Assembly (NCBI GenBank): GCA_905233845.1
Contig: CAJOFH010000006.1
Location: 1-64,000, forward strand
Length of the DNA: 64,000 nucleotides
Source of the DNA: an uncultured Muribaculaceae bacterium
Lineage (GTDB): Bacteria > Bacteroidota > Bacteroidia > Bacteroidales > Muribaculaceae
Direction: 5' to 3'
Made by a program: the position numbers and the translations under genes. Positions 35,105 to 44,757 of the stretch are shown here, piece after piece. Within the stretch, counting starts at the first letter, position 1. Each line of letters opens with the position of its first letter. The notes beneath the pieces are model-generated. The model ran no database searches. It was given only the letters and a program-made list of their open reading frames with translations, and was not told the origin of the DNA.

Positions 35105-37531
35105 ATGAAAAAAATATTATCTGCTATCGCTTTGCTGGCTTGCTGCACTTGCACAATGACAGCGGGCATCAACATTGGTGGCACAGTCTATAGTGCCGAT
35201 ACTATCATGCATCGTCAGGTGGGACCAGGAATCTATAACACTATTATCCGCATCCCAGATTATCCTCTTAACGTCTATTTGTTAGAAGCAGACATGACGA
35301 ACCCTTACAATCGTGTGGAGACAACGATTGGCTATAATACATTGGGACGTACTGAGTTGCTCACCAATGCTTTCCATCGCAATCGCACTGCTACTCGCCG
35401 ACCCATTGCTGCTTGCAATGCCAACTTTTGGTGCGTTTCGGGTAATGGCTCTCCCACGATGGACTTTGAGCTTGGAGATCCATTCGGTGCCGTGGTGCGC
35501 AATGATAGTGTATACCTCAATACTGAGACCAACGTTGACGCTTGGAATGGTGGTCCATCACGCACCGGTGCCTGTGCTATATCACAGGACAAAACCCTAT
35601 ATTTCGGACATTTCCTTTGTGGAGGAACCCTCTCTTCATCTAAACTCTCGGTAGCTGCGCCATTGAACACCGTTAATCGCCGCAACCTACCACACACGGC
35701 TGTGCTGTGGACTCCAGGCTTTGGTCGCAACCGCCAGTTTGAGACCAACTGGGTTGGATATAACGAGAAAGGAGTCGCCGACGCCGATAACTACTACCTT
35801 ACCTTCAATGAAGGTAGCCGTTGGCTCGTTAATCAAGATATGAATTTCACTATTGCTAGAGTAGTAAAGAATGCCGACAGGCAGACTCTGGGGGACTACG
35901 ATGCATGCATTACCGCTACCGGCTTGATGAAAGACTACCTCGCATCGCTCGAAGAGGGAGATGTGATTACTATCAACCACGGTTGGACTTACAATGAGGA
36001 GAGCCAGTTCACTCCATTCATCGAGAATATGGTTGAAGGCAATGCCCCAGTTATGCACAATGGCGAGCTCACCAACCGCAACAACGACGAGAGCTACAAC
36101 TCGATGATATATAGCCGCACCGCCTACGGCTGCGACGCTACCGGCAAAAAACTCTATATGATTGTTATAGACAAATCCACGAGTAGATACTATGGCACCA
36201 GCGACGGATGCTCCACAACAGTGATGTGCCAAATTCTCAAAGACTTATATCCCGACATATCGGAGGTAGTGAACATGGACGCCGGCGGTTCGGCCGAGAT
36301 GATGGTTGACGGAAAGATTATAAACACCACCACCGAGGGCACACCACGCGCTGTGGCATGTGGATGGATGCTTGAAACCGAAGCACCCGAGGACAACGAG
36401 ATAGCCTCTATCCAATTCTACGATTTCCGTGCCGACCTACCCATTTATTCGTCTTACACTCCACGCATCGTGGGATTTAACCAGTATGGCGAAGTGGTGA
36501 ACGACAACGTAACTGGCTTCACACTCGAGTGCGATGAAGTTCTTGGTCACACCGAGGGTTCTACCCTTGTGCTTGGCGCCAATGTCACCTCGGCCAATGT
36601 CACCGCCAACTACAACGGCATGACTGCAACTGCTCCAGTAAGGACTCTCGCTGCACAGCCTTCCATCACGATGAAACCCATGATTCTTGTCGATAACCGT
36701 GAGTTTTCCATCGAGGTAAGCGCCACAGTTTACGGCAAGAAATACTATTATGATGGAGAAAAACTCACTTGGGAGGTAGAAGATCCAAGCGTCGCAACAA
36801 TCAACGGTGGCATACTCAAAGGATTGAAAAACGGCAAGACAGCTTTTAACTGCATTATAGGCGACTTCGTTGACACCGACAGCATAACTGTGGAAATCAG
36901 CGACAAGGAATGGATTGAGCAAACTTGGGACGGATGGACATTGAAAGGCGCTGGTGCCAAGAACCTTAATCTTGATGAGAACGGAGACCTCTCGTTCACC
37001 TATAGCTCAAATCGCGCCCCTTATATCCAGCTCTCTAAGGACATCACATTCTATAGTCTCCCCGACAGCATTTCGCTCACCTTTACCAGCTCGCTGCCAA
37101 TGCAATATGTCCAAATTGATGTTAGAAACACTGTGTTGAACAAGCTCAACTACCTTGATTTTGGAAAGAATACCGGTTTTGAAGCCAATCAAGAATACAC
37201 TCTCAATTTTGACCTTAACGCAATGGGGGGACTCGACAACCTGCTGACCTATCCTCTGAGTCTGCACACCATCAAGTTCACGCCAGTAAAGAGCAACTTT
37301 GGCGAACATGTAATTCAGCTAAAATCGCTTAAAGCGCACTACCCCGTTGTAAGCCCAATGCATGGCGACGTGAACGGCGACGGCATTGTTTCAAGTGTCG
37401 ATGTCACCGCGCTCTACAACTGGTTGCTCAACGGCGACGACAGCGCTATTGTCAACGGCGACCAGGACGGAGACGGCATCATCACCTCAGTAGATATTAC
37501 TATCATTTACAATATCCTTCTTGGAAATTAA
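35105..37531 (+). CDS. Secreted phosphodiester glycosidase (NAGPA-like) with dockerin-like C-terminus
   Basis: An 808-aa exported protein. A signal peptide ends near residue 20 (CTMTAG). Residues about 50-430 are a phosphodiester glycosidase domain (NAGPA, formerly DUF2233): ACNANFWCV, GDVITINHGWTYN and the typical VVNMDAGGSAEMMVDGK near residue 390. Such enzymes remove GlcNAc-type caps from phosphodiester-linked sugars. A bacterial Ig-like domain follows (LTWEVEDPSVATINGGILKG), then a beta domain. The C-terminus is two calcium-loop repeats (GDVNGDGIVSSVDVTALYN, GDQDGDGIITSVDITIIYN) ending ILLGN, shared with two other proteins here. Confidence 0.85.
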   Translation: MKKILSAIALLACCTCTMTAGINIGGTVYSADTIMHRQVGPGIYNTIIRIPDYPLNVYLLEADMTNPYNRVETTIGYNTLGRTELLTNAFHRNRTATRRPIAACNANFWCVSGNGSPTMDFELGDPFGAVVRNDSVYLNTETNVDAWNGGPSRTGACAISQDKTLYFGHFLCGGTLSSSKLSVAAPLNTVNRRNLPHTAVLWTPGFGRNRQFETNWVGYNEKGVADADNYYLTFNEGSRWLVNQDMNFTIARVVKNADRQTLGDYDACITATGLMKDYLASLEEGDVITINHGWTYNEESQFTPFIENMVEGNAPVMHNGELTNRNNDESYNSMIYSRTAYGCDATGKKLYMIVIDKSTSRYYGTSDGCSTTVMCQILKDLYPDISEVVNMDAGGSAEMMVDGKIINTTTEGTPRAVACGWMLETEAPEDNEIASIQFYDFRADLPIYSSYTPRIVGFNQYGEVVNDNVTGFTLECDEVLGHTEGSTLVLGANVTSANVTANYNGMTATAPVRTLAAQPSITMKPMILVDNREFSIEVSATVYGKKYYYDGEKLTWEVEDPSVATINGGILKGLKNGKTAFNCIIGDFVDTDSITVEISDKEWIEQTWDGWTLKGAGAKNLNLDENGDLSFTYSSNRAPYIQLSKDITFYSLPDSISLTFTSSLPMQYVQIDVRNTVLNKLNYLDFGKNTGFEANQEYTLNFDLNAMGGLDNLLTYPLSLHTIKFTPVKSNFGEHVIQLKSLKAHYPVVSPMHGDVNGDGIVSSVDVTALYNWLLNGDDSAIVNGDQDGDGIITSVDITIIYNILLGN

Positions 37532-37641
37532 TAAAAGTAAGTCTTTAAACAATATTTAAGCTCATGCAAATAGTATCATTTTAAGATCATCTCCTTCAGA
37601 AAAACATAAAAAAAAGTTTAACGATTCAATAAAGTAAAGTT

Positions 37642-38172
37642 ATGAGAAAAATATTATTCATATTATTATCGTTTCTAGCATTCAGCATTTGTTATTCTGA
37701 TGAATTGGCTAAGAATCAGATAGATAAAATTGTCTATTCTCACAGAGGTAATCAAGACAAACCTGTTTGGGCAACTCAAATGTCCTATTATAATTTAGGA
37801 AGTTATACTAATCCTGAAACAAAGAAGACAAACGATGTTTTTTATTATGGTCTAATGTGGTTTGATTCTATAATGGGACCTGTTTATACTTATAAAATTG
37901 ATAAATGTAGTTATTCCAAAATTAAGAAATCCATAGAATCTTATTCAGACAAAGTTGATTCTCCTGATTCTCTTGAGAACAGACATCAATTTGGCACTAT
38001 GTGTGTGTCTATTGTTGAGAAAGGAGAGATAAAAAGATTTTATTTCTCAAAAAAAGACATTATAAAACTATTTGAAATACAGATTCCTATTTTGGAGAAT
38101 GATACCACAGCAACCGAAGTGAGAAATCGATTAAAATACTTAAGAAACTGGTTCATTAACAGTGATTGGTGA
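37642..38172 (+). CDS. Hypothetical exported protein
   Basis: A 176-aa protein with a signal peptide (about residues 1-18, ending near CYSDE). I do not recognise the family. The mature part is rich in Tyr, Lys and Asp (KPVWATQMSYYNLGSYTN, FYYGLMWFDSIMGPVYTY). Codon use is clearly more AT-rich than the flanking glycosidase and outer-membrane genes, which could mean recent acquisition or weak expression. It stands alone between 110- and 144-base gaps. Confidence 0.6.
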   Translation: MRKILFILLSFLAFSICYSDELAKNQIDKIVYSHRGNQDKPVWATQMSYYNLGSYTNPETKKTNDVFYYGLMWFDSIMGPVYTYKIDKCSYSKIKKSIESYSDKVDSPDSLENRHQFGTMCVSIVEKGEIKRFYFSKKDIIKLFEIQIPILENDTTATEVRNRLKYLRNWFINSDW

Positions 38173-38316
38173 TAACTATTATAGATATATTCCGTATTTG
38201 TAACTTGAATATTTGATCAACAATTTACAAAGCAACAGAAAATGATTCCTCTTATGTGATTTATGGAGTTTTTTTAGAAAAATTTAAACTTTTTTATCAA
38301 AATGCAAGAGATTTAA

Positions 38317-39105
38317 ATGAAAAAGGCCATATTATTGATATTGTCACTCTTTATATTGGCAATAAGCACAAATGCACAGGAAAGCGATAAATATGAGGTC
38401 GTGTATCTCAATAACGGTCAGGTGATAAAGGGCAAAATTACTGACTATGAGCCCAAGAGCCACTTGGTGATACGTACTGACGACGGACGCGTACTGCGCT
38501 ACGATATCCACGAAATTGAACGTGTGCAGCGTCGTCCAAGGCCGGACAATGTGGCATTCAATGGCGACTTCAATGGCAAGGGCCCACAAAAGGGCTACCA
38601 CGGCTTCGTGGACGGTCAGGCTACGTTTGCTTCGGGCAAGTATGGCTTCTCTCGCTACGGTGTGTCTACCACTCATGGCTACCAGTTCCGCCCTTGGCTC
38701 TTTGCTGGCTTGGGTTATGAATACTATCTCTTTAAGGACCAGATGGATAAAAAATACAGCACACACACCATCTTTGGTGATGTGCGTGTCGACTTTATGA
38801 AATCAAGTATTGATCCGTTCCTGGACCTTCGTGTGGGTTACAACACAGGCAAGAATATGGGGCTGATGGTTAGCCCGTCTATCGGTCTTCGCATTGCTTT
38901 GGGAAAGAATACCCCACTGGCGCTCAATGTGGGCATGGGTTACTCCTTCCAACACCTACGCCATGTGTATTACTACGACAACCTCAACAATAACAAAGGC
39001 CCGTTTTATGTTATCGACGGAAAGGGTGACCACAACACCACTATTATTGACATGGACGGCCAGACCTCAGGTGGCTTCACCGTGAGAGTGGGCATTGAGT
39101 TTTAA
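38317..39105 (+). CDS. Outer-membrane beta-barrel-like protein
   Basis: A 262-aa exported protein with a signal peptide ending at STNAQ (residue 20). The first mature segment, VVYLNNGQVIKGKITDYEPKS followed by RTDDGRVLRYDIHEIERV, is an SH3-like strand pattern often found at the start of Bacteroidota outer-membrane proteins. The rest has alternating aromatic strands (YQFRPWLFAGLGYEYYLF, DPFLDLRVGYNTG, PLALNVGMGYSFQHL) and ends with VRVGIEF, with a terminal Phe typical of outer-membrane barrels. Function unknown. It is 24 bases upstream of the C10 protease gene. Confidence 0.75.
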   Translation: MKKAILLILSLFILAISTNAQESDKYEVVYLNNGQVIKGKITDYEPKSHLVIRTDDGRVLRYDIHEIERVQRRPRPDNVAFNGDFNGKGPQKGYHGFVDGQATFASGKYGFSRYGVSTTHGYQFRPWLFAGLGYEYYLFKDQMDKKYSTHTIFGDVRVDFMKSSIDPFLDLRVGYNTGKNMGLMVSPSIGLRIALGKNTPLALNVGMGYSFQHLRHVYYYDNLNNNKGPFYVIDGKGDHNTTIIDMDGQTSGGFTVRVGIEF

Positions 39106-39129
39106 CGTTATAAGTAGAAAGATATAATA

Positions 39130-42100
39130 ATGAGATACATCATAGCGTTATTCACAGTATCACTGGTCACATTTAATAACACTTTCGCCCAAACTAATGA
39201 TGCGAAGGTGCTGCAGTGTGTGACAGAGTTCTTGTCAAAGAAGGCACAAGAGTGTGACGACATGAGGGTTGTGAAACACCTTTCTAATGTGTGGGTTGTA
39301 GAATGCGGTGACAATAGAGTTGTAGTGGTGAGCAGTGACAAAAGTGGAAAAGACGAAGTAATCGCCTATTCGCTTGGCAACACTACTGGCGAGATGCCCG
39401 ATGCTATGAAATGGTGGATTGAAAATGTCAATGCCGCGCTTAATCATGGTGCGACAACCAATAGCGCTGTGCCTGGTGCGCTGAAACCAGAGGTTGCTCC
39501 ACTTATTCAATCCCGATGGGACCAAGGCGCACCGTTCAACAACGCTTGTCCAATCTATATTGCTGCCGATGGATCTCAGGCGCCAAGTCTCACTGGATGC
39601 GTTGCTACTGCGATGGCTCAAGTAATGTATTACCACCGCTGCCCAGCCGAACACGGAAATGGCACCAAATCGCTCACCGTGCATCATGGCGATGGCTCCA
39701 CCTCTACTGTAACTGTTAACTTCGCCACAACATCGTTTGACTGGGACAATATGCTGACAGATTACGGCAATGGTTACAGTGAGGAACAAGCCAATGCTGT
39801 GGCACAGCTGATGCTCGCTTGCGGCGTGGCAGCCAACACCACTTACACCTCAACTTCTAGTTCTGCATTGAGTTCAAATACTATTTATGGTCTCAAACAC
39901 TATCTCGGATTTGAGAGTGGAGATTATTTCTCCAACAAGGAATCTGTTTCAACTGGTGAATGGATGCGAGACATCTATAAGAATATCAGCGACTCATTCC
40001 CTGTGATTTATGGCGGAATCAACAACACAGGTGGAGTGCATGAGTTTATACTCGATGGCTATGACCAGAACGGACTGATACACGTTAACTGGGGATGGGG
40101 CGGAAATTATGATGGTTTCTTCAACATTGACCTGCTTAATCCATACTCCCCTGCTACTGCAGGCTACAGCAATGAGCAGTTCAAGATGGTGAATATCTAC
40201 CCTGAGAATTTCCCTTTAGAAAATGTGGTTGAGGTTGAGACTCCTGGCACATTAGCTTCGTTGCTGCCTGAACCTTACGATATGCTTTATCCTAAAATAA
40301 AGATAAACGGCGCACTCAACAGCGACGATGTGGCATGGATAAGACATTTGGCTCAGAATGTAACAAAATCATTTGATTTAAGAAATGCTTCAATAGTTGA
40401 AGGCGGCAGTCCTTATTTTGAAAACTTTGTAACAACAACCAATGAGTTTCCCGCTCATTGTTTTGATGGTTTGAGCATTGACACCATAGTGCTCCCACTA
40501 AACATTACTGCGATTGGTGACAGCGCATTTGTGAATAATAAGGCACTAAATGGTGTGATGATTCCTTCAGGCATTAAGACTATTGGCATTGGCGCATTTG
40601 CGAATTGTAGCGGAATTACAGACATTATCCTACCCTCTGGAATTGAAACGCTTGAGGATGGCGCCTTTGCTGGATGCACGAGCATTACTAGCATCGCTAT
40701 CCCTGCTGGAGTTGAACGACTGGATGACAATCTATTCGCTAACTGTACGAACTTGAGTGATGTTACCCTTAACCCTGACCTCAAAGAGATTGGAAACGGA
40801 GTCTTCAGTAACTGTTCGGCAATTACTCAAATCAATCTTCCCAACTCGCTGCAAACATTAGGTGAAGCAGTGTTTTTCAAATGTACCAAACTTGCATCAA
40901 TTGACATTCCAATACCAATAAAACAAATTTGCGATTCCACATTCTACAAATGCTCCTCACTACAAAACGCCACATTTAACGAAGGACTGGAAATGATCGG
41001 AAAATCAGCTTTCTCTTATTGCAGCCAGCTCAACAACGTGGTTGTGCCTAATTCGGTTACATCAATAGGAAGTGAGGCCTTTGCCAATTGCTCATCACTT
41101 GACAATATTCTATTAAGTAACAGTTTAACAAGACTTGAATGGTCTGTACTTTCTAATTGTGCGCTCCAGAGTATTAATATACCAAAATCAATTGTCTCAA
41201 TTGAAGGATACGCTTTTGCCAACAATAACTTAAAACAGCTTGTTGTTCCCAACTCGGTAAAAGAGATTGGCAGATATGCTTTTAATGGCAACAACAGTCT
41301 GAGCACAGTTGTGATTGGCACAGGACTGGAGACCACCGATTTGCCTTTTGGACCCAACAGCAATGGCAACAGACTGCGCCCCACGACTATTGAGTTCTAT
41401 GCTACCAACTGTCAAGAGTTTGACATGAATTTCTCACAGGTTTCATCACTCACAATTGGCGATAACGTAGAGGCTATCCCAGCTTATTTTTTGCGAAACA
41501 ACAAAATATTGGGAGAATTGGAGTTGCCTGTCTCTGTTCACAAAATTGGGACATATGCGTTCTATGCCACAGGTTTGACCAGTATTGAACTGAGCGAGGA
41601 AATAGATTCCATCGGCGAAAATGCGTTTGGCTATTGCCGCTCGCTCACTACTTTTGCCATCCCCGACTCTGTAAAAGTACTTGAAGCTGGTGTACTTTAT
41701 GGCAGTTCGGCACTAGAAGAGTTAACCATAGGCGAAGGTTTAAATGAAGTACACATAAATATTTCTGAAGGACTAACGGCACTTAAACGTGTTAATTACA
41801 ATGCTGTGAGGCTTAATTCATTGCAACTTGCACAGAGTGAAAAGATTGAAGCAATCACAATTGGTCCAAAAGTAGAGGTGATTCCCGACTATTTTGCAAA
41901 GAATCAGAGGTTGCTCACATCAATTAGCTTTCCTGATGGTTTAAAGACTATAGGAAACGAAGCCTTTTATTGCTGCAACAATATTACTTCGATAGAAATC
42001 CCCCACTCAGTTGAATATATTGGTATAAGTGCCTTTTTATCAACTGGAATAAAGACTTGCCGTTTTCCTGCGTCAGAATTTGTGATGGGAAACGGTGCAT

Positions 42101-42450
42101 TCTTTGGCTGCATATCATTGCAGAAAATGTACAGCTATGTTCATCCCGACAATATTCACCTTGGTGATGGCGTGTTTGCCTATGCTAACAATGTTGCTAC
42201 CCTATATGTACCTAGGCGTTTCCTTGAGGCTTATCAAAACTCCAATGAGTGGAACATGTTCAACATCCAACCATTAGACGACGCTGACGTAAACATGGAC
42301 GGTTATATTACTGCTGTTGATATAACTGAAATTTATAACGTCCTGTTGGGCAACACAAACCATATTCATACTTTTGGAGACGTGGATGGTGATGGTACAG
42401 TCACTTCAACAGATATTACAATCATCTACAATATTCTGCTTGGAAATTAA
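39130..42450 (+). CDS. C10 (streptopain-like) protease fused to BspA-type LRR and dockerin-like tail
   Basis: A 1106-aa exported protein. The signal peptide ends near TFAQ (residue 21). Residues about 25-360 are a C10 cysteine protease with propeptide: catalytic Cys157 in SLTGCVATAMAQVMYYH, His304 in GGVHEFILDGYD and the HVNWGWGGNYDGFF block. From about 430 to 1030 there are many BspA-type leucine-rich repeats (LRR_5), for example GIGAFANCSGITDIILPSGI. The C-terminus has two calcium-loop repeats (ADVNMDGYITAVDITEIYN, GDVDGDGTVTSTDITIIYN) ending ILLGN. LRR_5 regions commonly bind host or bacterial surfaces, so this may be a targeted protease. Confidence 0.88.
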   Translation: MRYIIALFTVSLVTFNNTFAQTNDAKVLQCVTEFLSKKAQECDDMRVVKHLSNVWVVECGDNRVVVVSSDKSGKDEVIAYSLGNTTGEMPDAMKWWIENVNAALNHGATTNSAVPGALKPEVAPLIQSRWDQGAPFNNACPIYIAADGSQAPSLTGCVATAMAQVMYYHRCPAEHGNGTKSLTVHHGDGSTSTVTVNFATTSFDWDNMLTDYGNGYSEEQANAVAQLMLACGVAANTTYTSTSSSALSSNTIYGLKHYLGFESGDYFSNKESVSTGEWMRDIYKNISDSFPVIYGGINNTGGVHEFILDGYDQNGLIHVNWGWGGNYDGFFNIDLLNPYSPATAGYSNEQFKMVNIYPENFPLENVVEVETPGTLASLLPEPYDMLYPKIKINGALNSDDVAWIRHLAQNVTKSFDLRNASIVEGGSPYFENFVTTTNEFPAHCFDGLSIDTIVLPLNITAIGDSAFVNNKALNGVMIPSGIKTIGIGAFANCSGITDIILPSGIETLEDGAFAGCTSITSIAIPAGVERLDDNLFANCTNLSDVTLNPDLKEIGNGVFSNCSAITQINLPNSLQTLGEAVFFKCTKLASIDIPIPIKQICDSTFYKCSSLQNATFNEGLEMIGKSAFSYCSQLNNVVVPNSVTSIGSEAFANCSSLDNILLSNSLTRLEWSVLSNCALQSINIPKSIVSIEGYAFANNNLKQLVVPNSVKEIGRYAFNGNNSLSTVVIGTGLETTDLPFGPNSNGNRLRPTTIEFYATNCQEFDMNFSQVSSLTIGDNVEAIPAYFLRNNKILGELELPVSVHKIGTYAFYATGLTSIELSEEIDSIGENAFGYCRSLTTFAIPDSVKVLEAGVLYGSSALEELTIGEGLNEVHINISEGLTALKRVNYNAVRLNSLQLAQSEKIEAITIGPKVEVIPDYFAKNQRLLTSISFPDGLKTIGNEAFYCCNNITSIEIPHSVEYIGISAFLSTGIKTCRFPASEFVMGNGAFFGCISLQKMYSYVHPDNIHLGDGVFAYANNVATLYVPRRFLEAYQNSNEWNMFNIQPLDDADVNMDGYITAVDITEIYNVLLGNTNHIHTFGDVDGDGTVTSTDITIIYNILLGN

Positions 42451-42452
42451 AA

Positions 42453-43166
42453 ATGAAAACATTCTTTACAATAACCATTATTCTATGTTTCATCTTTGTC
42501 AGCAATAGTTATGCACATTGCGAAAGAGCAGAAACGAAAACGCTATTTATTGAGATGAAATCTCCCCAGAACGACAGTATATATTGTAAATACGTTTTAA
42601 GGGAAATGAAACATGATACTACTTTTGTTTTTAAGACTGGCAATGTTGATAGTGTGTTGTCTTGTAGAAATGATTATGACTGGAAGAAAATTTCCTCCGA
42701 CATCAAAATTGCCCAACAGGCCAATGTTGACACATCGGCATACTCATATCTATTTTTTACTGAAGAGTATCATAAAATGAGAAATTATGTTAACCTATTG
42801 GCTTTACATGATTGTCAGATTGGCGACACTCTATTTATAATGGATAACATAAATACTATAGAATGGACAAAATCAGAAGTTTCATGGAAGAATAGTGACA
42901 TAAACAATTATTATATAACCAAAACTGATGATTATTATGTAATTGTCATACCATCATCTTCATATGACACAAATTTCTACACTAATCAGCAGTCTTTAAT
43001 ATGCAACTGGGATTTGTCTGGATTAATTCAGGAATATAATTCAAAGAAAGAAATAATGCAGCAATACACTTATAACTTTGGTGAAAATTTTGTGTCAAGA
43101 ATTATTTTACAAGAAAATGGAAATTACAAGTTTGACACATTGAAATTTTACGATTATCCTGAATAA
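42453..43166 (+). CDS. Hypothetical exported protein
   Basis: A 237-aa protein with a signal peptide (about residues 1-22, SNSYAH). No family recognised. The mature part contains acidic, Tyr-rich strands (DTSAYSYLFFTEEYHK, NNYYITKTDDYYVIVIPS) with no catalytic motif. Codon use is AT-rich compared with the neighbouring protease and sodB. It begins two bases after the C10 protease stop, so translation of the two is probably coupled; it could be a cognate inhibitor or chaperone, as C10 proteases often have one nearby, but this is inference only. Confidence 0.65.
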   Translation: MKTFFTITIILCFIFVSNSYAHCERAETKTLFIEMKSPQNDSIYCKYVLREMKHDTTFVFKTGNVDSVLSCRNDYDWKKISSDIKIAQQANVDTSAYSYLFFTEEYHKMRNYVNLLALHDCQIGDTLFIMDNINTIEWTKSEVSWKNSDINNYYITKTDDYYVIVIPSSSYDTNFYTNQQSLICNWDLSGLIQEYNSKKEIMQQYTYNFGENFVSRIILQENGNYKFDTLKFYDYPE

Positions 43167-43199
43167 CAGTAATTATCAACAAAATAAAACAGAAAAAAT

Positions 43200-43775
43200 A
43201 TGTTTAACTTAATCGACCTTCCTTTTAGAGAGAATGAACTGGAGCCAGTTATTAGCGCCGAGACTATTGCTCTGCATCACGACAAGCACCTAGCCACCTA
43301 CGTTAACAACCTGAACAACCTGCTTCCGGGCAGTGGCATGGAAGAAAAATCGCTCGAAGAGATTGTGGCAAGCGCCACAGGTGGCATCTTCAACAATGCC
43401 GGGCAAATTCTCAACCACAACCTCTATTTTGAGCAGTTGCAGGCTCCGGGTGATGACAATCGTCCAGTAGGCAAGCTGGCAGCAGCTATTGATGAGCAGT
43501 TTGGCTCGTTTGAGGCTTTTAAGGAGAAGTTCACGGCAGCGGCAGTGACCCTCTTTGGCTCTGGTTGGGCTTGGCTCGCCAGTGACAATGACGGAAAGTT
43601 GCAAATTCTGCAAGAGCCCAATGCAGGTAATCCCGTAACAAAAGGGTTGAAACCAATTTTGACCTTCGACGTGTGGGAGCATGCCTACTACGTTGACTAT
43701 CGTAATCGCCGTGCTGACCATATTGCAGCATTGTGGCAGTTGCTCAATTGGCAGGTTATTGGCAACCGTTATTGA
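43200..43775 (+). CDS. sodB: Superoxide dismutase, Fe/Mn type
   Basis: Detoxifies superoxide to hydrogen peroxide and oxygen in the cytoplasm. The metal ligands are seen in order: His26 in ALHHDKH, His in ILNHNLYF near residue 75, and Asp and His in FDVWEHAYYVDYRNRR near residues 155-160. The AGSGWAWLA-like segment (GSGWAWLASDN) is also typical. Length 191 aa is standard. Metal preference cannot be decided by eye. It follows the unknown gene by 33 bases without an obvious promoter, so it may be read through from upstream. Confidence 0.96.
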   Translation: MFNLIDLPFRENELEPVISAETIALHHDKHLATYVNNLNNLLPGSGMEEKSLEEIVASATGGIFNNAGQILNHNLYFEQLQAPGDDNRPVGKLAAAIDEQFGSFEAFKEKFTAAAVTLFGSGWAWLASDNDGKLQILQEPNAGNPVTKGLKPILTFDVWEHAYYVDYRNRRADHIAALWQLLNWQVIGNRY

Positions 43776-43799
43776 TGATCTTTGTCAGAATTAGCTAAA

Positions 43800-43828
43800 A
43801 ACCAGACTCAAAAGAAGAGTCTGGTTTT
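43800..43828 (+). terminator. Terminator after sodB
   Basis: A perfect 10-bp stem (43800-43809 with 43817-43826) with a 7-nt loop and Ts following. First of two tandem hairpins between sodB and rplT. Confidence 0.75.
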
Positions 43829-43843
43829 GTTGCTTTGACAAAA

Positions 43844-43882
43844 ATGAACTTCGTCTCGTGGGAGAGGAAGTTCATCTTTTTT
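43844..43882. terminator. Bidirectional terminator between sodB and rplT
   Basis: A 9-bp stem (43844-43852 with 43867-43875) is followed by a T run on the plus strand and preceded by an A run, which gives Ts on the minus strand after the rplT operon. Confidence 0.75.
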
Positions 43883-43927
43883 GAGGTAAGTTTACTCTCG
43901 GTTGTTGCTCTTTTTGATAATCCTTGA

Positions 43928-44281
43928 TTACTGAGCGTTCTTGGCCTTCTCAACGATAGCTTTGAAAGCCTCTGGGTTGTTCATAGCGAGGTCGGCGAGC
44001 ACCTTGCGGTTAATCTCGATACCTGACTTGTGAATCAAGCCCATCAACTTAGAGTAAGAAAGGTCCTCCAGGCGTGCAGCAGCGTTGATACGCTGAATCC
44101 ACAGTGCGCGGAAATTACGTTTCTTGTTCTTACGGTCACGATAAGCATAGGTCAAACCCTTCTCCCAAGTGTTCTTGGCAACGGTCCAGACGTTCTTGCG
44201 TGCTCCGAAATAACCTCTTGTAAGTTTAAGAATCTTTTTACGTTTTGCTCTTGATGCAACGTGATTTACTGATCTTGGCAT
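43928..44281 (-). CDS. rplT: 50S ribosomal protein L20
   Basis: Early-assembly 23S rRNA-binding protein of the large subunit. The N-terminus [19 protein letters not shown] and the block [20 protein letters not shown] are characteristic, as is [20 protein letters not shown]. Length 117 aa is normal. It is the last gene of thrS-infC-rpmI-rplT. In other bacteria L20 represses its own operon by binding leader RNA. Confidence 0.98.
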   Translation of the reverse strand: MPRSVNHVASRAKRKKILKLTRGYFGARKNVWTVAKNTWEKGLTYAYRDRKNKKRNFRALWIQRINAAARLEDLSYSKLMGLIHKSGIEINRKVLADLAMNNPEAFKAIVEKAKNAQ

Positions 44282-44424
44282 TTTTTTAAATGAATTGTGA
44301 ACGTTAGCGGCATCCTAAAAATGGATATCTCTTTTGTGCTAAACATTCGGTTAATAAAAATGATAAAAATCTCTTAGTAGATTAAAAGTGTGATTTGAAA
44401 ATCGTTAAAGTGTTGGTCGTTGGA

Positions 44425-44622
44425 TTATTTCTTAACGAGCAACTCGCGAATAGAGTTGAGGTTAGCTTTGTCAACGATGCTCACCTTAGTGAGGTTTCTC
44501 TTCTGCTTCTTGGTCTTCTTTGTCAAGATGTGACTCTTGTAAGCATGCTTTCTTTTAATCTTTCCTGTTCCGGTAAAGGTAAACCTTTTTTTGGCACCGG
44601 AATTAGTTTTAACTTTTGGCAT
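44425..44622 (-). CDS. rpmI: 50S ribosomal protein L35
   Basis: Small basic ribosomal protein, 65 aa. The start [20 protein letters not shown] decides the ATG at 44622; an in-frame upstream ATG at 44658 would add 12 atypical residues. [14 protein letters not shown] is the conserved core. It lies between infC and rplT as in most bacteria, with a 143-base gap to rplT. Confidence 0.97.
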   Translation of the reverse strand: MPKVKTNSGAKKRFTFTGTGKIKRKHAYKSHILTKKTKKQKRNLTKVSIVDKANLNSIRELLVKK

Positions 44623-44658
44623 TTTTGAAAATGTTTTAAAAAAATTATTATTAATCAA

Positions 44659-44690
44659 GGGGACCAGGCACTTACCAAGCCTAATGCCCC
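44659..44690 (-). promoter_or_regulatory. Structured RNA element between infC and rpmI
   Basis: GGGG at 44659-44662 pairs with CCCC at 44687-44690, and a second short stem (AGGC with GCCT) forms inside, separated by a small internal loop. The element sits 37-68 bases upstream of the L35 start, where L20-binding autoregulatory leaders occur in other phyla. That it binds L20 here is only inference; it may instead be an attenuator. Confidence 0.35.
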
Positions 44691-44757
44691 ATTTTTTCTG
44701 TTTAGTTTAGGCACACTCTGTACCCCGAACTTATCATCAATTTAAATGCAGAAAATG

